A stretch of DNA of 64,000 nucleotides from Candidatus Gastranaerophilales bacterium (GTDB lineage Bacteria > Cyanobacteriota > Vampirovibrionia > Gastranaerophilales > Gastranaerophilaceae): assembly GCA_944326555.1 (NCBI GenBank), contig CALVEK010000013.1, forward strand, positions 1 to 64,000. The letters are read 5' to 3'. Under the pieces are notes generated by a model. That model was not told the origin of the DNA, did not search any database, and saw only the letters and a list, made by a program, of their open reading frames with translations. Below, in pieces: positions 35,005-44,100 of the stretch. Both the position numbers and the translations under genes were made by a program. Each line of letters opens with the position of its first letter. The stretch's first letter is position 1.

Positions 35005-35955
35005 CTAAATGTTTTCGCAAAAACCGAAAAATAAATCCTCAAAAATAAGCTGTGGCTTGATATAAGCACTTGTCTCTTTTTTTGCATGTTGTATTTTTTG
35101 TATATCTTTTTTTATTTTTTGCATGAGTATTTTATTTTGAGGATTCCTTTTTAATATCTGCGCAAAATAATATTCGAGACAGTCTAACACGTACTTGTAG
35201 TTGTAACCTTTTTCTTCTGTTATTGTTAATAGTTTCGATACGATACTTATTATGTCTGCTTTGTTTAAAGACGGATAATCTGCCAAAACTTCTGATACAA
35301 AACCTGTATCGTACTCAATATTGTTAAATGACGGTATATAAAAGCATTGAGAGCGAGAGATTATTGTTTCAATAATGTCTTCCTTGTCTTTTGTGAGGAA
35401 AATGAACAGTGTTCTCTCAGGTGGTTCTTCAATTGATTTTAAAAGAGAGTTTGCCGATGCTTCTATAAGGACTTCTCTGTTTAGAGGGCGAGGAAGCCAA
35501 TTTTCTTGAGGAAATTTAAAATTGAGTTGTGAAAATTCATTGAGATGTGATTTTTCAAACTCACTATGTTCACCAATTTCAGAATCGCAAAAAATAAATA
35601 CCCTGTAATATTCTGATGAATTAATAAGGCTGTTGTTAATCATCAGAGTTTGTTTTATTGATATAACTTTGCTTGATGTATCATCGGATGGTTTGTTGTC
35701 ATTCTTTGTTATTGTTAAAACGGCAGGATGCTGGTTGTTTTTTATCCAGTTACAGTTTATACATTTGCAGTCGTAGGTTGCATTTTCTTGGCAATTAAGT
35801 TGTCTTGCTATATCAAGAGCAATGTAGTATTGAGCAAGAGAGTCTTGTCCGTATAGGACTATAGACTGAGCAATACTGCGTTTTGTGTTTTTTAAAGCAG
35901 TTTCAAAATAGTTTGTAAAATATTCAAATTTTCGTTTTAATATCGGGTGGAACAT
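35005..35955 (-). CDS. holB: DNA polymerase III delta' subunit
   Basis: A 316-residue clamp-loader subunit. It has no Walker A lysine, as usual for delta', and a zinc-type cluster of C55, C63, C65 and C68. The conserved LLKSIEEPPERTLFIFLT (about 171-188) and SRSQCFYIP segments identify it. Between the Walker B-like FIFCDSE (about 120-126) and EASANSLL (166-173) there is an insertion of about 40 residues rarely seen in the family. It follows holA by 10 bases, an unusual neighbourhood that puts both clamp-loader stator and wrench subunits in one operon. Confidence 0.85.
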   Translation of the reverse strand: MFHPILKRKFEYFTNYFETALKNTKRSIAQSIVLYGQDSLAQYYIALDIARQLNCQENATYDCKCINCNWIKNNQHPAVLTITKNDNKPSDDTSSKVISIKQTLMINNSLINSSEYYRVFIFCDSEIGEHSEFEKSHLNEFSQLNFKFPQENWLPRPLNREVLIEASANSLLKSIEEPPERTLFIFLTKDKEDIIETIISRSQCFYIPSFNNIEYDTGFVSEVLADYPSLNKADIISIVSKLLTITEEKGYNYKYVLDCLEYYFAQILKRNPQNKILMQKIKKDIQKIQHAKKETSAYIKPQLIFEDLFFGFCENI

Positions 35956-35965
35956 TTTTCCTCTT

Positions 35966-36937
35966 TTAATTTAACAAAGCAAGTTCAACAGGTAGTTCAT
36001 AGAAAGCTATTTCTCCTGTTTTAATTCTATATTCTGCTTCAAGCAGATTTCTTCTGATTTTAACAAGTCTGTCCATGGGGACATTTCTTAATTTTTCAAG
36101 TTGTTTTTTTACGATAAACTCCGGCAGCCTTGTCTTTGCTGCTATTTCAAAAGGGCTGAGGCTTATTGAGTCTACTTTTATTGATGCTAATTTTGAAAAA
36201 TTTGTTTGCAATACTGCAAGTATTTCCAGATAGTGTTTGTTTGTGCACAATTTTCTGAATTCTAAAAGGGCAAGGTCTTTTTGTCCTTTTAAGATATAGT
36301 CAGTCAATGCAAATATGTCATCCGTTGATGTACAGATTGTTTTTATATCCTCTTTTTTTATTGCTTTTGTAGGATATATTGCCAATTTTAGTTTGTCTAA
36401 TTCGTTGTTAATAACTCTTAGATTGGTGCCGAGTCTTTCTATTAAAAATTGAGTTACATCAGAAGCAATTATCAGGTCTTTTGATTTTGCCTGCTTTTGA
36501 ATCCAAGTTGCAAGCTCTTTTTGATAGGTTTTGAACTCTGCAAATTCTGTTGCTTGACCGTATTTTGTCAGTATTTTAAATAATTTTCTTCTTGTGTCGA
36601 CTTTTTTTGTTGAATCTCTGTCTACTTTGCAGACAAATGCTATGTAGAGAGTTTCCGGCATTGTTTGTATCAGAGCTTCAATTTCTTTTATTTCTTTGTC
36701 GTCAAAGTTTATTTTCCCTTTTGAATCAAAAAAATATTTTTCGCAATTTATCACAGCCAAAACATTGCCAAACATCAAAGATGGGGTTCGAAGAATATCC
36801 GTGAGTTCTTGAAATGTCGGATTATCGTACGTTCTGTAGTTTGTGGAAGCGAATGTTTTATCCACAACTTTAGACTTGAGCTTTTTTAGCTCAAGTTCGA
36901 TAAGATAGTCTTCTTGTCCATATAAAAAGTAGAGCAT
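35966..36937 (-). CDS. holA: DNA polymerase III delta subunit
   Basis: A 323-residue clamp-loader delta subunit that opens the sliding clamp. Matching features are the N-terminal MLYFLYGQEDYLIE, NCEKYFF, the middle EKELATWIQ-type helix QKELATWIQKQAKS, QFLIERLGTNLRVINNELDKL, and the C-terminal three-helix domain. Length is normal. It leads the two-gene operon with holB. Confidence 0.9.
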   Translation of the reverse strand: MLYFLYGQEDYLIELELKKLKSKVVDKTFASTNYRTYDNPTFQELTDILRTPSLMFGNVLAVINCEKYFFDSKGKINFDDKEIKEIEALIQTMPETLYIAFVCKVDRDSTKKVDTRRKLFKILTKYGQATEFAEFKTYQKELATWIQKQAKSKDLIIASDVTQFLIERLGTNLRVINNELDKLKLAIYPTKAIKKEDIKTICTSTDDIFALTDYILKGQKDLALLEFRKLCTNKHYLEILAVLQTNFSKLASIKVDSISLSPFEIAAKTRLPEFIVKKQLEKLRNVPMDRLVKIRRNLLEAEYRIKTGEIAFYELPVELALLN

Positions 36938-37026
36938 GTTTACATTTTAGCACGACAAATTCGAATAATAGAAATTGCAAATGCTATGGTATTTATTGAT
37001 ATATGTTATGTATTATTTTAAAGGTT

Positions 37027-37986
37027 CTAATTCTCAATAAGCAGACTTGAACCTATGATACCTGCAGTGTTGCCAAGCTGAGCGGGAACAACTTCAACTG
37101 CCGCACCTTGAATTGGCATAGCTCTGTCTTTAAGAGTTTTTCTTAAAGGTTCTAAAAGTAAATCGCCTGCATCAGCTACACCGCCGCCTACAACTATTTT
37201 TTCGGGATTCAAAAGATTTACGACGCTGGCTAGACCTATGCCAAGATATTCACCCATTCTTGTAAAGATTCTTTGTGCAACGACATCACCCTCTTTTGCT
37301 GCTTGGCACACAATAGCCGGTGTAATTGCTGCTGTAGAGCCTGCTATTTCTCTAAATTTTGCACTTTTGCCGCCTCTTACGTAGTCTTTAGCCATAGCTA
37401 CAATAGCAGGGCCTGAAGCATAAGCCTCAAAACATCCTGTATCACCGCATCCGCACATAAGTCCGTTGTGCATTTCCATTTTGATGTGTCCGATTTCACC
37501 TGCAGCATTGCTTGCTCCTCTTACGAGTTTGTTGTTGATGATTATGCCTGAGCCAATACCCGTTCCAACAGTAATACAAATCAAGTTGTGGCATCCTTTG
37601 CCTGCTCCGTAATTTAATTCGGCAAGAGCTGCGCATCTTACATCGTTGTCCACTTTTACGGGAACATTAAATTCTTTTTGCATAATTTCGGCTATCGGAA
37701 CATCTATCCAGCCGGGGATATTCGGTAATATTCTTACTATTCCGCTATCACAGTCAATTTGTCCGGGGAAGCCAAAGCCTATACCCTCAATATCATTTGT
37801 TGTGATATTGGCTTCTGTCATGAGGTCTTTTATGCACTGTGTTATATTACCGATTGTGTACTCGTAACCCATTTCTGCACGAGTAGGAACAGTTTTGGGG
37901 TAAGATATTTCTCCTTTTTTGTCAACAAGCGCGATTTTTACGTTTGTTCCGCCAATATCTACTCCAACTCTGTATTTTTCAAACAT
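37027..37986 (-). CDS. ROK-family glucokinase
   Basis: A 319-residue sugar kinase. The ATP/substrate motifs are DIGGTNVKIA (about 10-19), GFGFPGQID, IEWDND-like VKVDNDVRCAA and TVGTGIGSG. The ROK zinc motif GHIKMEMHNGLMCGCGDTGCFE carries the H and three cysteines that bind zinc. Such enzymes phosphorylate glucose or N-acylhexosamines with ATP; glucose is the best guess. The structured element (38016-38137) ends 29 bases before its ATG in the same orientation, and GGGGAGA is the Shine-Dalgarno, so it may lie under that element's control. Confidence 0.9.
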   Translation of the reverse strand: MFEKYRVGVDIGGTNVKIALVDKKGEISYPKTVPTRAEMGYEYTIGNITQCIKDLMTEANITTNDIEGIGFGFPGQIDCDSGIVRILPNIPGWIDVPIAEIMQKEFNVPVKVDNDVRCAALAELNYGAGKGCHNLICITVGTGIGSGIIINNKLVRGASNAAGEIGHIKMEMHNGLMCGCGDTGCFEAYASGPAIVAMAKDYVRGGKSAKFREIAGSTAAITPAIVCQAAKEGDVVAQRIFTRMGEYLGIGLASVVNLLNPEKIVVGGGVADAGDLLLEPLRKTLKDRAMPIQGAAVEVVPAQLGNTAGIIGSSLLIEN

Positions 37987-38015
37987 CTTTTTTCTCCCCG
38001 CTAGTCTTTTATCTA

Positions 38016-38137
38016 CTAATCTAGAATCGTAAGCTGCCGAAAACTCACCGTTTCCGTCATCTTACTCACTTTTTCAAGTGAGACTCGCCTAACTCCACAC
38101 TCGGTCGCTGACCTCTACAAGTGAAGCACGGCTCAAA
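38016..38137 (-). ncRNA. Structured non-coding element, short copy (B)
   Basis: Reverse-complement match to 9657-9830 without that copy's 53-base hairpin insert. On the minus strand it runs from 38137 to 38016: outer stem CACT/AGTG, stem GGTC-AGC-GACC, the perfect hairpin CTCACTT-GAAA-AAGTGAG, and the long 3' hairpin ending CTTAC. The element ends 29 bases upstream of the ROK kinase ATG. Outside the insert only five bases differ from copy A, four of them in the GGTY/RACC stem-loop, where the closing pair changes T-A to C-G. Confidence 0.65.
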
Positions 38138-38175
38138 CAAATTTGAGACTATAATATCACGAGCAGAAATTTTTT

Positions 38176-38583
38176 TTAAGATTTAAAGAAATTTTTATTG
38201 AAGTTGTAGTCGTTTAATTTTTTCAATATACCTTCTTTTGATTCAAGTATTAATTTTTCAAAGTATTTCATTGAATCTAATGTTTTTAGGAAATTAACTT
38301 TCACTATTTTTCCTGTGAACATCAGTTGTCCAATTTGTCTGTTAGTCTGCATTATGAACTCACCATTTTTATCGGTATCAACATTTATTGATAGTTTAGA
38401 GTGGGTTCTAAAATGGTCTTTGAATCTTTGCCATTTTGTTGCGGCTTTTGTAGATGGTGTTTCAAAGTTCTTCATTGAAGCAACCATTAAAGCAGCAAGG
38501 TCTTCTCCATACATTACTTTTGCATTTTTTCTCGCATTTTGTGATATGTTTACGATTGTTTGTCTGTATTTAATCGGGTTCAT
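38176..38583 (-). CDS. Unknown 135-residue protein
   Basis: A basic, helical protein with no recognised domain, signal peptide or cysteine. The first helix (YRQTIVNISQNARKNAKVMYG) and the C-terminal NDYNFNKNFFKS are lysine/asparagine-rich. Its gene sits between asnS and the structured element. The style recalls the other small basic unknown (17851-18243), though I see no alignment. Confidence 0.55.
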   Translation of the reverse strand: MNPIKYRQTIVNISQNARKNAKVMYGEDLAALMVASMKNFETPSTKAATKWQRFKDHFRTHSKLSINVDTDKNGEFIMQTNRQIGQLMFTGKIVKVNFLKTLDSMKYFEKLILESKEGILKKLNDYNFNKNFFKS

Positions 38584-38612
38584 TTGTTTTCTCCATATGT
38601 AGAAAGTCTGTA

Positions 38613-38654
38613 AAAAAATTGATATTGGAACAAGGTACCAACATCAATTTTTTT
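38613..38654 (-). terminator. Terminator of asnS
   Basis: AAAAAATTGAT(A)TTGG and CCAA(C)ATCAATTTTTT form an 18-bp stem with one mismatch, 47 bases after the asnS stop on the minus strand. Confidence 0.8.
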
Positions 38655-38700
38655 GTTAAGACTATTGTTTTTATTAAATTTTATTTACATTTTAGTTGTG

Positions 38701-39981
38701 TTAAGGACGAATTCTATCCATTAGTCTTGGGAATGGGATAGTTTCTCTAACGTGATGAAGTCCGCAAATCCAAGCAACAGTTCTTTCTATACCAAGACCA
38801 AAACCTGCGTGTTTGCAGCTTCCGTATTTTCTAACATCAAGATACCAGTCAAATACTTCCTCAGGAAGTCCTTGTTCTTTAATTTTTGCTTTAAGTTTTT
38901 CAATATCTTCTTCACGTTGTCCGCCGCCAATGATTTCGCCATATCCTTCAGGAGCAATCATATCAACACAAGCTGCCTTGTCTCCTTCTTGTTTCATGTA
39001 GAATGCTTTTATTGCCATTGGGTAGTGGTGAATCATAACGGGCTTATCAAATTCTTCAGAGATTAGAGTTTCTTCGTCTCCGCCAAAGTCAGTTCCCCAA
39101 GGAGTATCGTTACCTTTTTTGTGAAGAATTTCGATAGCTTCGTCATAAGATATACGAGGGAAAGGACGTTTGATATTTTCGAGTTTTGATATATCTCTTT
39201 CCAAGACTTCAAGATCTTCTCTGTTGTTTTTAACAACTTCTTGCACAATGTATTCAACAAACTCTTCTGCAAGGTCCATGTCATCATAGATATCAAAGAA
39301 TGCGACCTCTGGCTCTACCATCCAGAATTCTGTAAGATGGCGTCTTGTTTTTGATTTTTCTGCACGGAAAGTAGGTCCGAAGCAATATGCTTTACCGACT
39401 GCCATTGCTGCTGCTTCCATGTATAATTGTCCGCTTTGTGTCAGGTATGCGTTTTCATCAAAGTAATCTACCTTGAACAAGTTTGTTGTTCCCTCACAAG
39501 CGTTAGGTGTAAAAATTGGAGCGTCAACAAGTGTAAAACCTTTATTATCAAAGAAATCACGAACAGATTTTATTATTCTGTGTCTGATTCTTAAGATAGC
39601 TTTTTGTCTCAATGAACGTAACCAAAGGTGGCGGTGTTCCATCAAAAAGTGTGTGCCGTGTTCTTTTGGTGTTATAGGGTAATCAACTGATTCACCTATA
39701 ACTTTTACATCGGTTGCATCGATTTCGTATCCGATTTTTGAACGTTCGTGTTTTTTTACTGTTCCTGTAACTTCTACAGAAGACTCTTGTGTTATTTTAT
39801 CAGCCAGTGCAAATACTTCCTCTGAAACATTTCCTTTAAAAACAACGGCTTGTATTTCTGCAGTCCCGTCTCTGAGTTGCAAAAAGTGTAATTTACCGCT
39901 TGAGCGTTTGTTATAAAGCCATGCTTGCAGGGTGATTGTTTGCCCTTCATATTTTGCGATGTCTTCGATGTAGATTTTCAT
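38701..39981 (-). CDS. asnS: Asparagine--tRNA ligase
   Basis: A 426-residue class IIb aminoacyl-tRNA synthetase. The N-terminal OB anticodon-binding domain runs to about residue 95 and the catalytic domain shows [19 protein letters not shown] and the motif-3 [13 protein letters not shown]. Start at ATG 39981, with GAGGAAG before it, is preferred to the in-frame 40023. Length is normal. The enzyme charges tRNA-Asn directly, so amidation of Asp-tRNA is not the only route. Confidence 0.95.
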   Translation of the reverse strand: MKIYIEDIAKYEGQTITLQAWLYNKRSSGKLHFLQLRDGTAEIQAVVFKGNVSEEVFALADKITQESSVEVTGTVKKHERSKIGYEIDATDVKVIGESVDYPITPKEHGTHFLMEHRHLWLRSLRQKAILRIRHRIIKSVRDFFDNKGFTLVDAPIFTPNACEGTTNLFKVDYFDENAYLTQSGQLYMEAAAMAVGKAYCFGPTFRAEKSKTRRHLTEFWMVEPEVAFFDIYDDMDLAEEFVEYIVQEVVKNNREDLEVLERDISKLENIKRPFPRISYDEAIEILHKKGNDTPWGTDFGGDEETLISEEFDKPVMIHHYPMAIKAFYMKQEGDKAACVDMIAPEGYGEIIGGGQREEDIEKLKAKIKEQGLPEEVFDWYLDVRKYGSCKHAGFGLGIERTVAWICGLHHVRETIPFPRLMDRIRP

Positions 39982-40145
39982 ATTACTTCCTCTCAATCTG
40001 TAATTAATCTGAAACGACGACAAAATGATTCTGCCTGATTGTTTCTTATTGTTTATAGTCTTTAAATGTTCTTTGGGAATAATTCTGTATGAGTTAACAG
40101 AATATCTTCCATTATAGATAATATTATGACAAAAACATAGACGAA

Positions 40146-41534
40146 TTATTCATCATTTTTTTTGAGTTCTTCAAGTTCTTTTAGTATACCTTGATTGATT
40201 TCAAGAACGTCAACGCCAAGGTTTGAAAGTACTTGCATCGCAACAGAATCCGGTGTTTGAGTGATTGCCCAAAGCAGGTTTTCTGAAGCGATTTTTGTGT
40301 TTTTGTGCTTTTGTGCTTTTTCCCAAGCAATTTCGAGAATTTTTTTTGCTCTGTCCGAGAAAACAACTTCTCCAAAAGTGTATGAATTTCCGTAACCGAG
40401 AACTCTTTCTACTTCTATTCTTGCATCCTTTATATTTATTCCAAGACGAGACAGAACTTTTGCTCCTACTCCAGCTCCCTCTCCTATTATGCCCAAAAGA
40501 ATAAATTCACTGCCTACTATGTTTCTGTTCATACTTTGAGCTTCTCTTTTTGCAAGACGCAAAATTGTGAGTGTCTCAGGCATTTGTTTTTCTATCGGTT
40601 TTATAATTTTATGAGCAAGCTCATCGTCTACAACATTAAGCTCTTTGAATATATTATACGCAATTCCGCTTTTGGCTTTTAGCATTCCAAGTATTATGTG
40701 TTCCGGTTTTACGCTTGCCGAACCAAGCTCTTTTGCTGTTTCAAACGCGAGCAGCATTGTCCTGAATGCGTTTGGGGTAAATATTATTTGTTTTTCTTCA
40801 AATTCTGCTTGTCTTGATGAGACTTCCTGCAATTTTTCGCAGTACTTATCTATATTTATTCCTGATTCATTCAACATCTTTGTCAAATCAGAATCAGAGT
40901 TTTCCAATATTGATTGTACTATTTGTTCTGTGCCAAGAATTTCATAATGCGATGCTGTCAATTTTGCTACTGCTCTGTCCAGAATATCTTTAGCTTCTCC
41001 CTCTTTGAAAATGGACTGCACCGTTGAGTATTCGCTTTTATCTCTTTTCCTTATTATTTCAGGGTGAAAATCATTTTTCTTGTTATTTTTTTCTATTAAT
41101 TTGAATAATGTCTGTTTGATTTTTTCTGTAGCAACTCCGCATTTTTTGAAATCATCTCTTACTGTTTTATCTTCTGCTGTTTCTCCCGTTGTAATTAGTG
41201 CAAGCAGTATATGTTCAGGCATTATGTATGAGTTTTTGTTTTGTTTTGCCAGTTCAGAAGCCAGTTTTATTATCTTTTGTGATTGATTACTGAATGCTAT
41301 ATTTGTGTGTTTAAAATCGTGCTGTATGTTTTTGTATTTTTGGTATACATAATCTCTAAATTCTTTTGGATCCATACCAGCATAGACAAGCAATCTTGAA
41401 CAGATATTTGATTTTGTTTCGAGAAGCCCCAAAAGAATGTGTTCCGGATAAATTTTGTATGTTAAAGAATCAGCAGCTTCTTTTTGTGCCATTGATATTA
41501 TGTTTATTGCTTTTTCTGTAAAACGTTCAAACAC
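40146..41534 (-). CDS. Six-repeat Clp_N domain protein lacking an AAA+ motor
   Basis: A 462-residue protein built only of Clp N-repeats. Six repeats can be seen at about 4-60, 80-142, 178-236, 251-310, 322-378 and 391-452. Each has the helix-GTEHILLGL-type core (for example [11 protein letters not shown] at 29-39 and [21 protein letters not shown] at 341-361). The last two resemble the N-domain of ClpC most strongly ([20 protein letters not shown]). No Walker A/B, UVR or AAA+ segments follow; the gene ends normally after repeat 6. Start is GTG with AAAGGA upstream. It could serve as an adaptor or decoy for ClpC, as plant ClpT proteins do with single N-domains, or bind substrates alone. No clpC or clpP is adjacent. 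Confidence 0.85.
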   Translation of the reverse strand: MFERFTEKAINIISMAQKEAADSLTYKIYPEHILLGLLETKSNICSRLLVYAGMDPKEFRDYVYQKYKNIQHDFKHTNIAFSNQSQKIIKLASELAKQNKNSYIMPEHILLALITTGETAEDKTVRDDFKKCGVATEKIKQTLFKLIEKNNKKNDFHPEIIRKRDKSEYSTVQSIFKEGEAKDILDRAVAKLTASHYEILGTEQIVQSILENSDSDLTKMLNESGINIDKYCEKLQEVSSRQAEFEEKQIIFTPNAFRTMLLAFETAKELGSASVKPEHIILGMLKAKSGIAYNIFKELNVVDDELAHKIIKPIEKQMPETLTILRLAKREAQSMNRNIVGSEFILLGIIGEGAGVGAKVLSRLGINIKDARIEVERVLGYGNSYTFGEVVFSDRAKKILEIAWEKAQKHKNTKIASENLLWAITQTPDSVAMQVLSNLGVDVLEINQGILKELEELKKNDE

Positions 41535-41633
41535 TCGATTATCCTTTCAGTTGTTCTTTGGCTCTTAATATGGATATTTTACTTAATTATATATTAATTA
41601 TTATAATTTTGGTTATTGTGTTAATTGTTTTTG

Positions 41634-43040
41634 TTAATTGCTGCTTAAAAAGTTCATTATTTGTACTACAAAAAACATTGTACTAATGATTATAAAAGAG
41701 GCAATAGAAAGAAAATGAAGAAGTTTTCTGTCTTTAAATATTGCAAAACTGTTAGCTATTATTTCAGCAAGTATTAGGCATATTGCAGAAACAGCGAGCG
41801 GAAAAATATTTATTCCTCTTACAAAGCCTATATATTGGGCAGAAATTAGAATAATTGCTCCTAAAACCATGAGTACAAAGTTAAATACAAGGGTTGATAT
41901 ATTCGCTGCTCGATTGTTTTCGTCTTTGTATATGTAGTCGAACCAAAACTTCCCTAGGATAAATGCTGTAGGAAACACACAGGTAACAATATATGTGGAG
42001 TCTTTTAAGCCTGTTATTGCAAACATTGCCAATACTACAACTAAGTATATTATGTTTAGAGTGATAAACTGAGATAGCGGTTGGTTATCGTTAAATTTTT
42101 CGAAATAATATTTTGTATTTTTTAAAGAAGTTGTACAATACAATACGATTTGTGAAACAAAAGAAAATATCCAAGGCATAAAACCTAATAATAATATGGA
42201 TGCTAAGTATTTGATAGATTCGATATTCGTAAATTTATCAAAGATTGTTGTGTTGTATAAAACAGGTGATTGAAAATATCCTTTAAAAAATGCAAATCCA
42301 AGCTGTTTGTACATCATCAAAAACCAAGGAAGTGTTATAAAAAGCAAAATTACAATTCCGGGTATGAGATACAAAGGCTTGAACAGTTCTTTATATTTGC
42401 CTGTTAAAATATAAGCCGTACATACTGTAATTAAAGGAACTACTAATGTTAAGATTCCTCCGGAGAGCATAGCTGCTCCTGCAAAGGTGTAAGTTAACCA
42501 CCAAAAATATTTTCGCTTTTTTTCTGTACAAAATAACGAATATAAGCCCGAAAAAACTGATAAAGTAAGACATAGTGCCGTAAGAATCTGTGTCGCAGCA
42601 CTGCGAGCAAATAATATATAAATGAAAGATGTTGCAAGAATTATTGCACTTATTATTCCGTATTTTTTTGATGAGATTTTTTTCCCTGAAAAATATACAA
42701 GAAAAACACCAATAGTTGCACATAATGCTACTGGTATGCGAGTGGAAAACATTGAAAAGTTTTTGAATATTCCGTATGAAATTGCTTGCAACCACAATAA
42801 TAACGGGTTGTTGCTAAGTACAAGATTGGCATCGATATTTGGAGTTTGGTAATTCCCTGTTACAAACATGTTTTTTGACATAAAAAAGTACGCAGATTCA
42901 TTGTTGCCCAGAAAATTGTAATCTCCAACTGCAAAAAAGTACAGAATATAGCAGATGATGGCTAGTGCAATTATTGCAAAAATCTCTCTGTATTTTTTTA
43001 AAAAGTACTTTGTACTGCGGATTATTTCTTTGCTTTCCAT
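41634..43040 (-). CDS. ArnT-like membrane glycosyltransferase (GT39/GT83)
   Basis: A 468-residue polytopic membrane protein with about eleven hydrophobic helices. The N-terminal periplasmic loop region has ESAYFFMSKNM (DE-like acid after first helix, FLGNNESAY) followed by helix-loop patterns typical of polyprenyl-phosphate sugar transferases. Such enzymes move a sugar (aminoarabinose or mannose) from an isoprenoid carrier onto lipid A or proteins in the periplasm. Acceptor and sugar cannot be told from sequence. Fits the LPS theme of lpxK. Confidence 0.78.
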   Translation of the reverse strand: MESKEIIRSTKYFLKKYREIFAIIALAIICYILYFFAVGDYNFLGNNESAYFFMSKNMFVTGNYQTPNIDANLVLSNNPLLLWLQAISYGIFKNFSMFSTRIPVALCATIGVFLVYFSGKKISSKKYGIISAIILATSFIYILFARSAATQILTALCLTLSVFSGLYSLFCTEKKRKYFWWLTYTFAGAAMLSGGILTLVVPLITVCTAYILTGKYKELFKPLYLIPGIVILLFITLPWFLMMYKQLGFAFFKGYFQSPVLYNTTIFDKFTNIESIKYLASILLLGFMPWIFSFVSQIVLYCTTSLKNTKYYFEKFNDNQPLSQFITLNIIYLVVVLAMFAITGLKDSTYIVTCVFPTAFILGKFWFDYIYKDENNRAANISTLVFNFVLMVLGAIILISAQYIGFVRGINIFPLAVSAICLILAEIIANSFAIFKDRKLLHFLSIASFIIISTMFFVVQIMNFLSSN

Positions 43041-43119
43041 TTTTTGTGTTATTCCTTTTTGTTGTTAAGTTATCTTGTTAAAATGACCATTATTTGTATG
43101 CAATTTTGTATTTTTTATT

Positions 43120-44100
43120 TTAGGCCTTAATCCATTGATAAATGTCCTCAAGACATTCATCTGTGAGTTGATTTAATGTTTTGTGTTTTGAATCAAGCCA
43201 TTTTATATTTTCGTTTTTTCTAAACCATGTGAGCTGTCTTTTTGCATATCTTCTTGTATTTTGTTTGATTTTTTCTATGGCTTCGTCATAGGAAATTTTA
43301 TTTTCAAAGTATTCTTCAAACTCCTGATAACCTATTGTATTTAAGAGGCTGGATATTTTACCGTATTTGTTAAAAAGTAATTTTGCTTCATCTTCTAATC
43401 CGTTTTGCAGCATTAAATCGACTCTTTTGTCAGTTTTGTCATACAAAATTTGTCTGTCTTCACCGTTAAAATGTCCAAGGCCAAACCATATTACGTCATA
43501 TTGAGGCGGTTTTATTTTTTGAGCTTCTGACATTGGAATTTTTAAAGTTTTTGATACTTCAATTGCTCTAATGATTTTGACGGTATTATTAGGGTGCATT
43601 GTTTCTGCAAGTTTGGGGTCCAGTTCTTTTAGCAAGTTGTGAAGATATTGTGCGCCAAATTCTTTTTCCTTATCGTGCAGCTCTGCTCGCAGTTCTTTGT
43701 TTGGTTCAACTCTTGGCATATCAAAATTCTCTAAAAGAATCCTAAAATAAAGCCCTGTTCCTCCCGCAACTACAGGAATTTTTCCCTGTTCAAAAAGTTT
43801 GTTCATTATAACTTTTGCTTTGTCTGCAAAATTTGCAACAGTAAAATCTTCGTTTGGTGATATTTCAGAAATCAGATGATGTTTTATTCCCTGCATTTCT
43901 TCTTCTGTAGGTTTTGCTACCGCAATATTGAACTCTTTGAAGATTTGTCTTGAGTCGGCAGATATTATTTCCGTATCCAATTTTTTTGCAAGTTCGATAG
44001 CCAAAGCTGTCTTGCCTGAGGCTGTGGGACCTACTATGGCAATAACTTTTGGATTTTTTTGCGAATCCGTACCGTCTTTATTTGAGCTTTGCTGTGTCAT
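43120..44100 (-). CDS. miaA: tRNA dimethylallyltransferase
   Basis: A 326-residue enzyme that adds a dimethylallyl group to A37 of tRNAs reading UNN codons. Walker-type GPTASGKTALA is at about 24-34, the family motifs DSRQIFKEFNI, GGTGLYF and RRYAKRQLTWFR follow. N-terminal 15 residues are an extra polar extension (TQQSSNKDGTDSQ). Product of this step is the substrate of miaB at 18389. Its 5' end overlaps the membrane protein gene upstream by 23 bases, implying one transcript. Confidence 0.94.
   Translation of the reverse strand: MTQQSSNKDGTDSQKNPKVIAIVGPTASGKTALAIELAKKLDTEIISADSRQIFKEFNIAVAKPTEEEMQGIKHHLISEISPNEDFTVANFADKAKVIMNKLFEQGKIPVVAGGTGLYFRILLENFDMPRVEPNKELRAELHDKEKEFGAQYLHNLLKELDPKLAETMHPNNTVKIIRAIEVSKTLKIPMSEAQKIKPPQYDVIWFGLGHFNGEDRQILYDKTDKRVDLMLQNGLEDEAKLLFNKYGKISSLLNTIGYQEFEEYFENKISYDEAIEKIKQNTRRYAKRQLTWFRKNENIKWLDSKHKTLNQLTDECLEDIYQWIKA

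Noticed and set aside
34802-35020. 72-residue lysine-rich minus-strand frame overlapping the end of holB.
   Set aside because: No clear Shine-Dalgarno and an AT-rich, low-complexity product; the second half looks protein-like, so it remains uncertain, not excluded.
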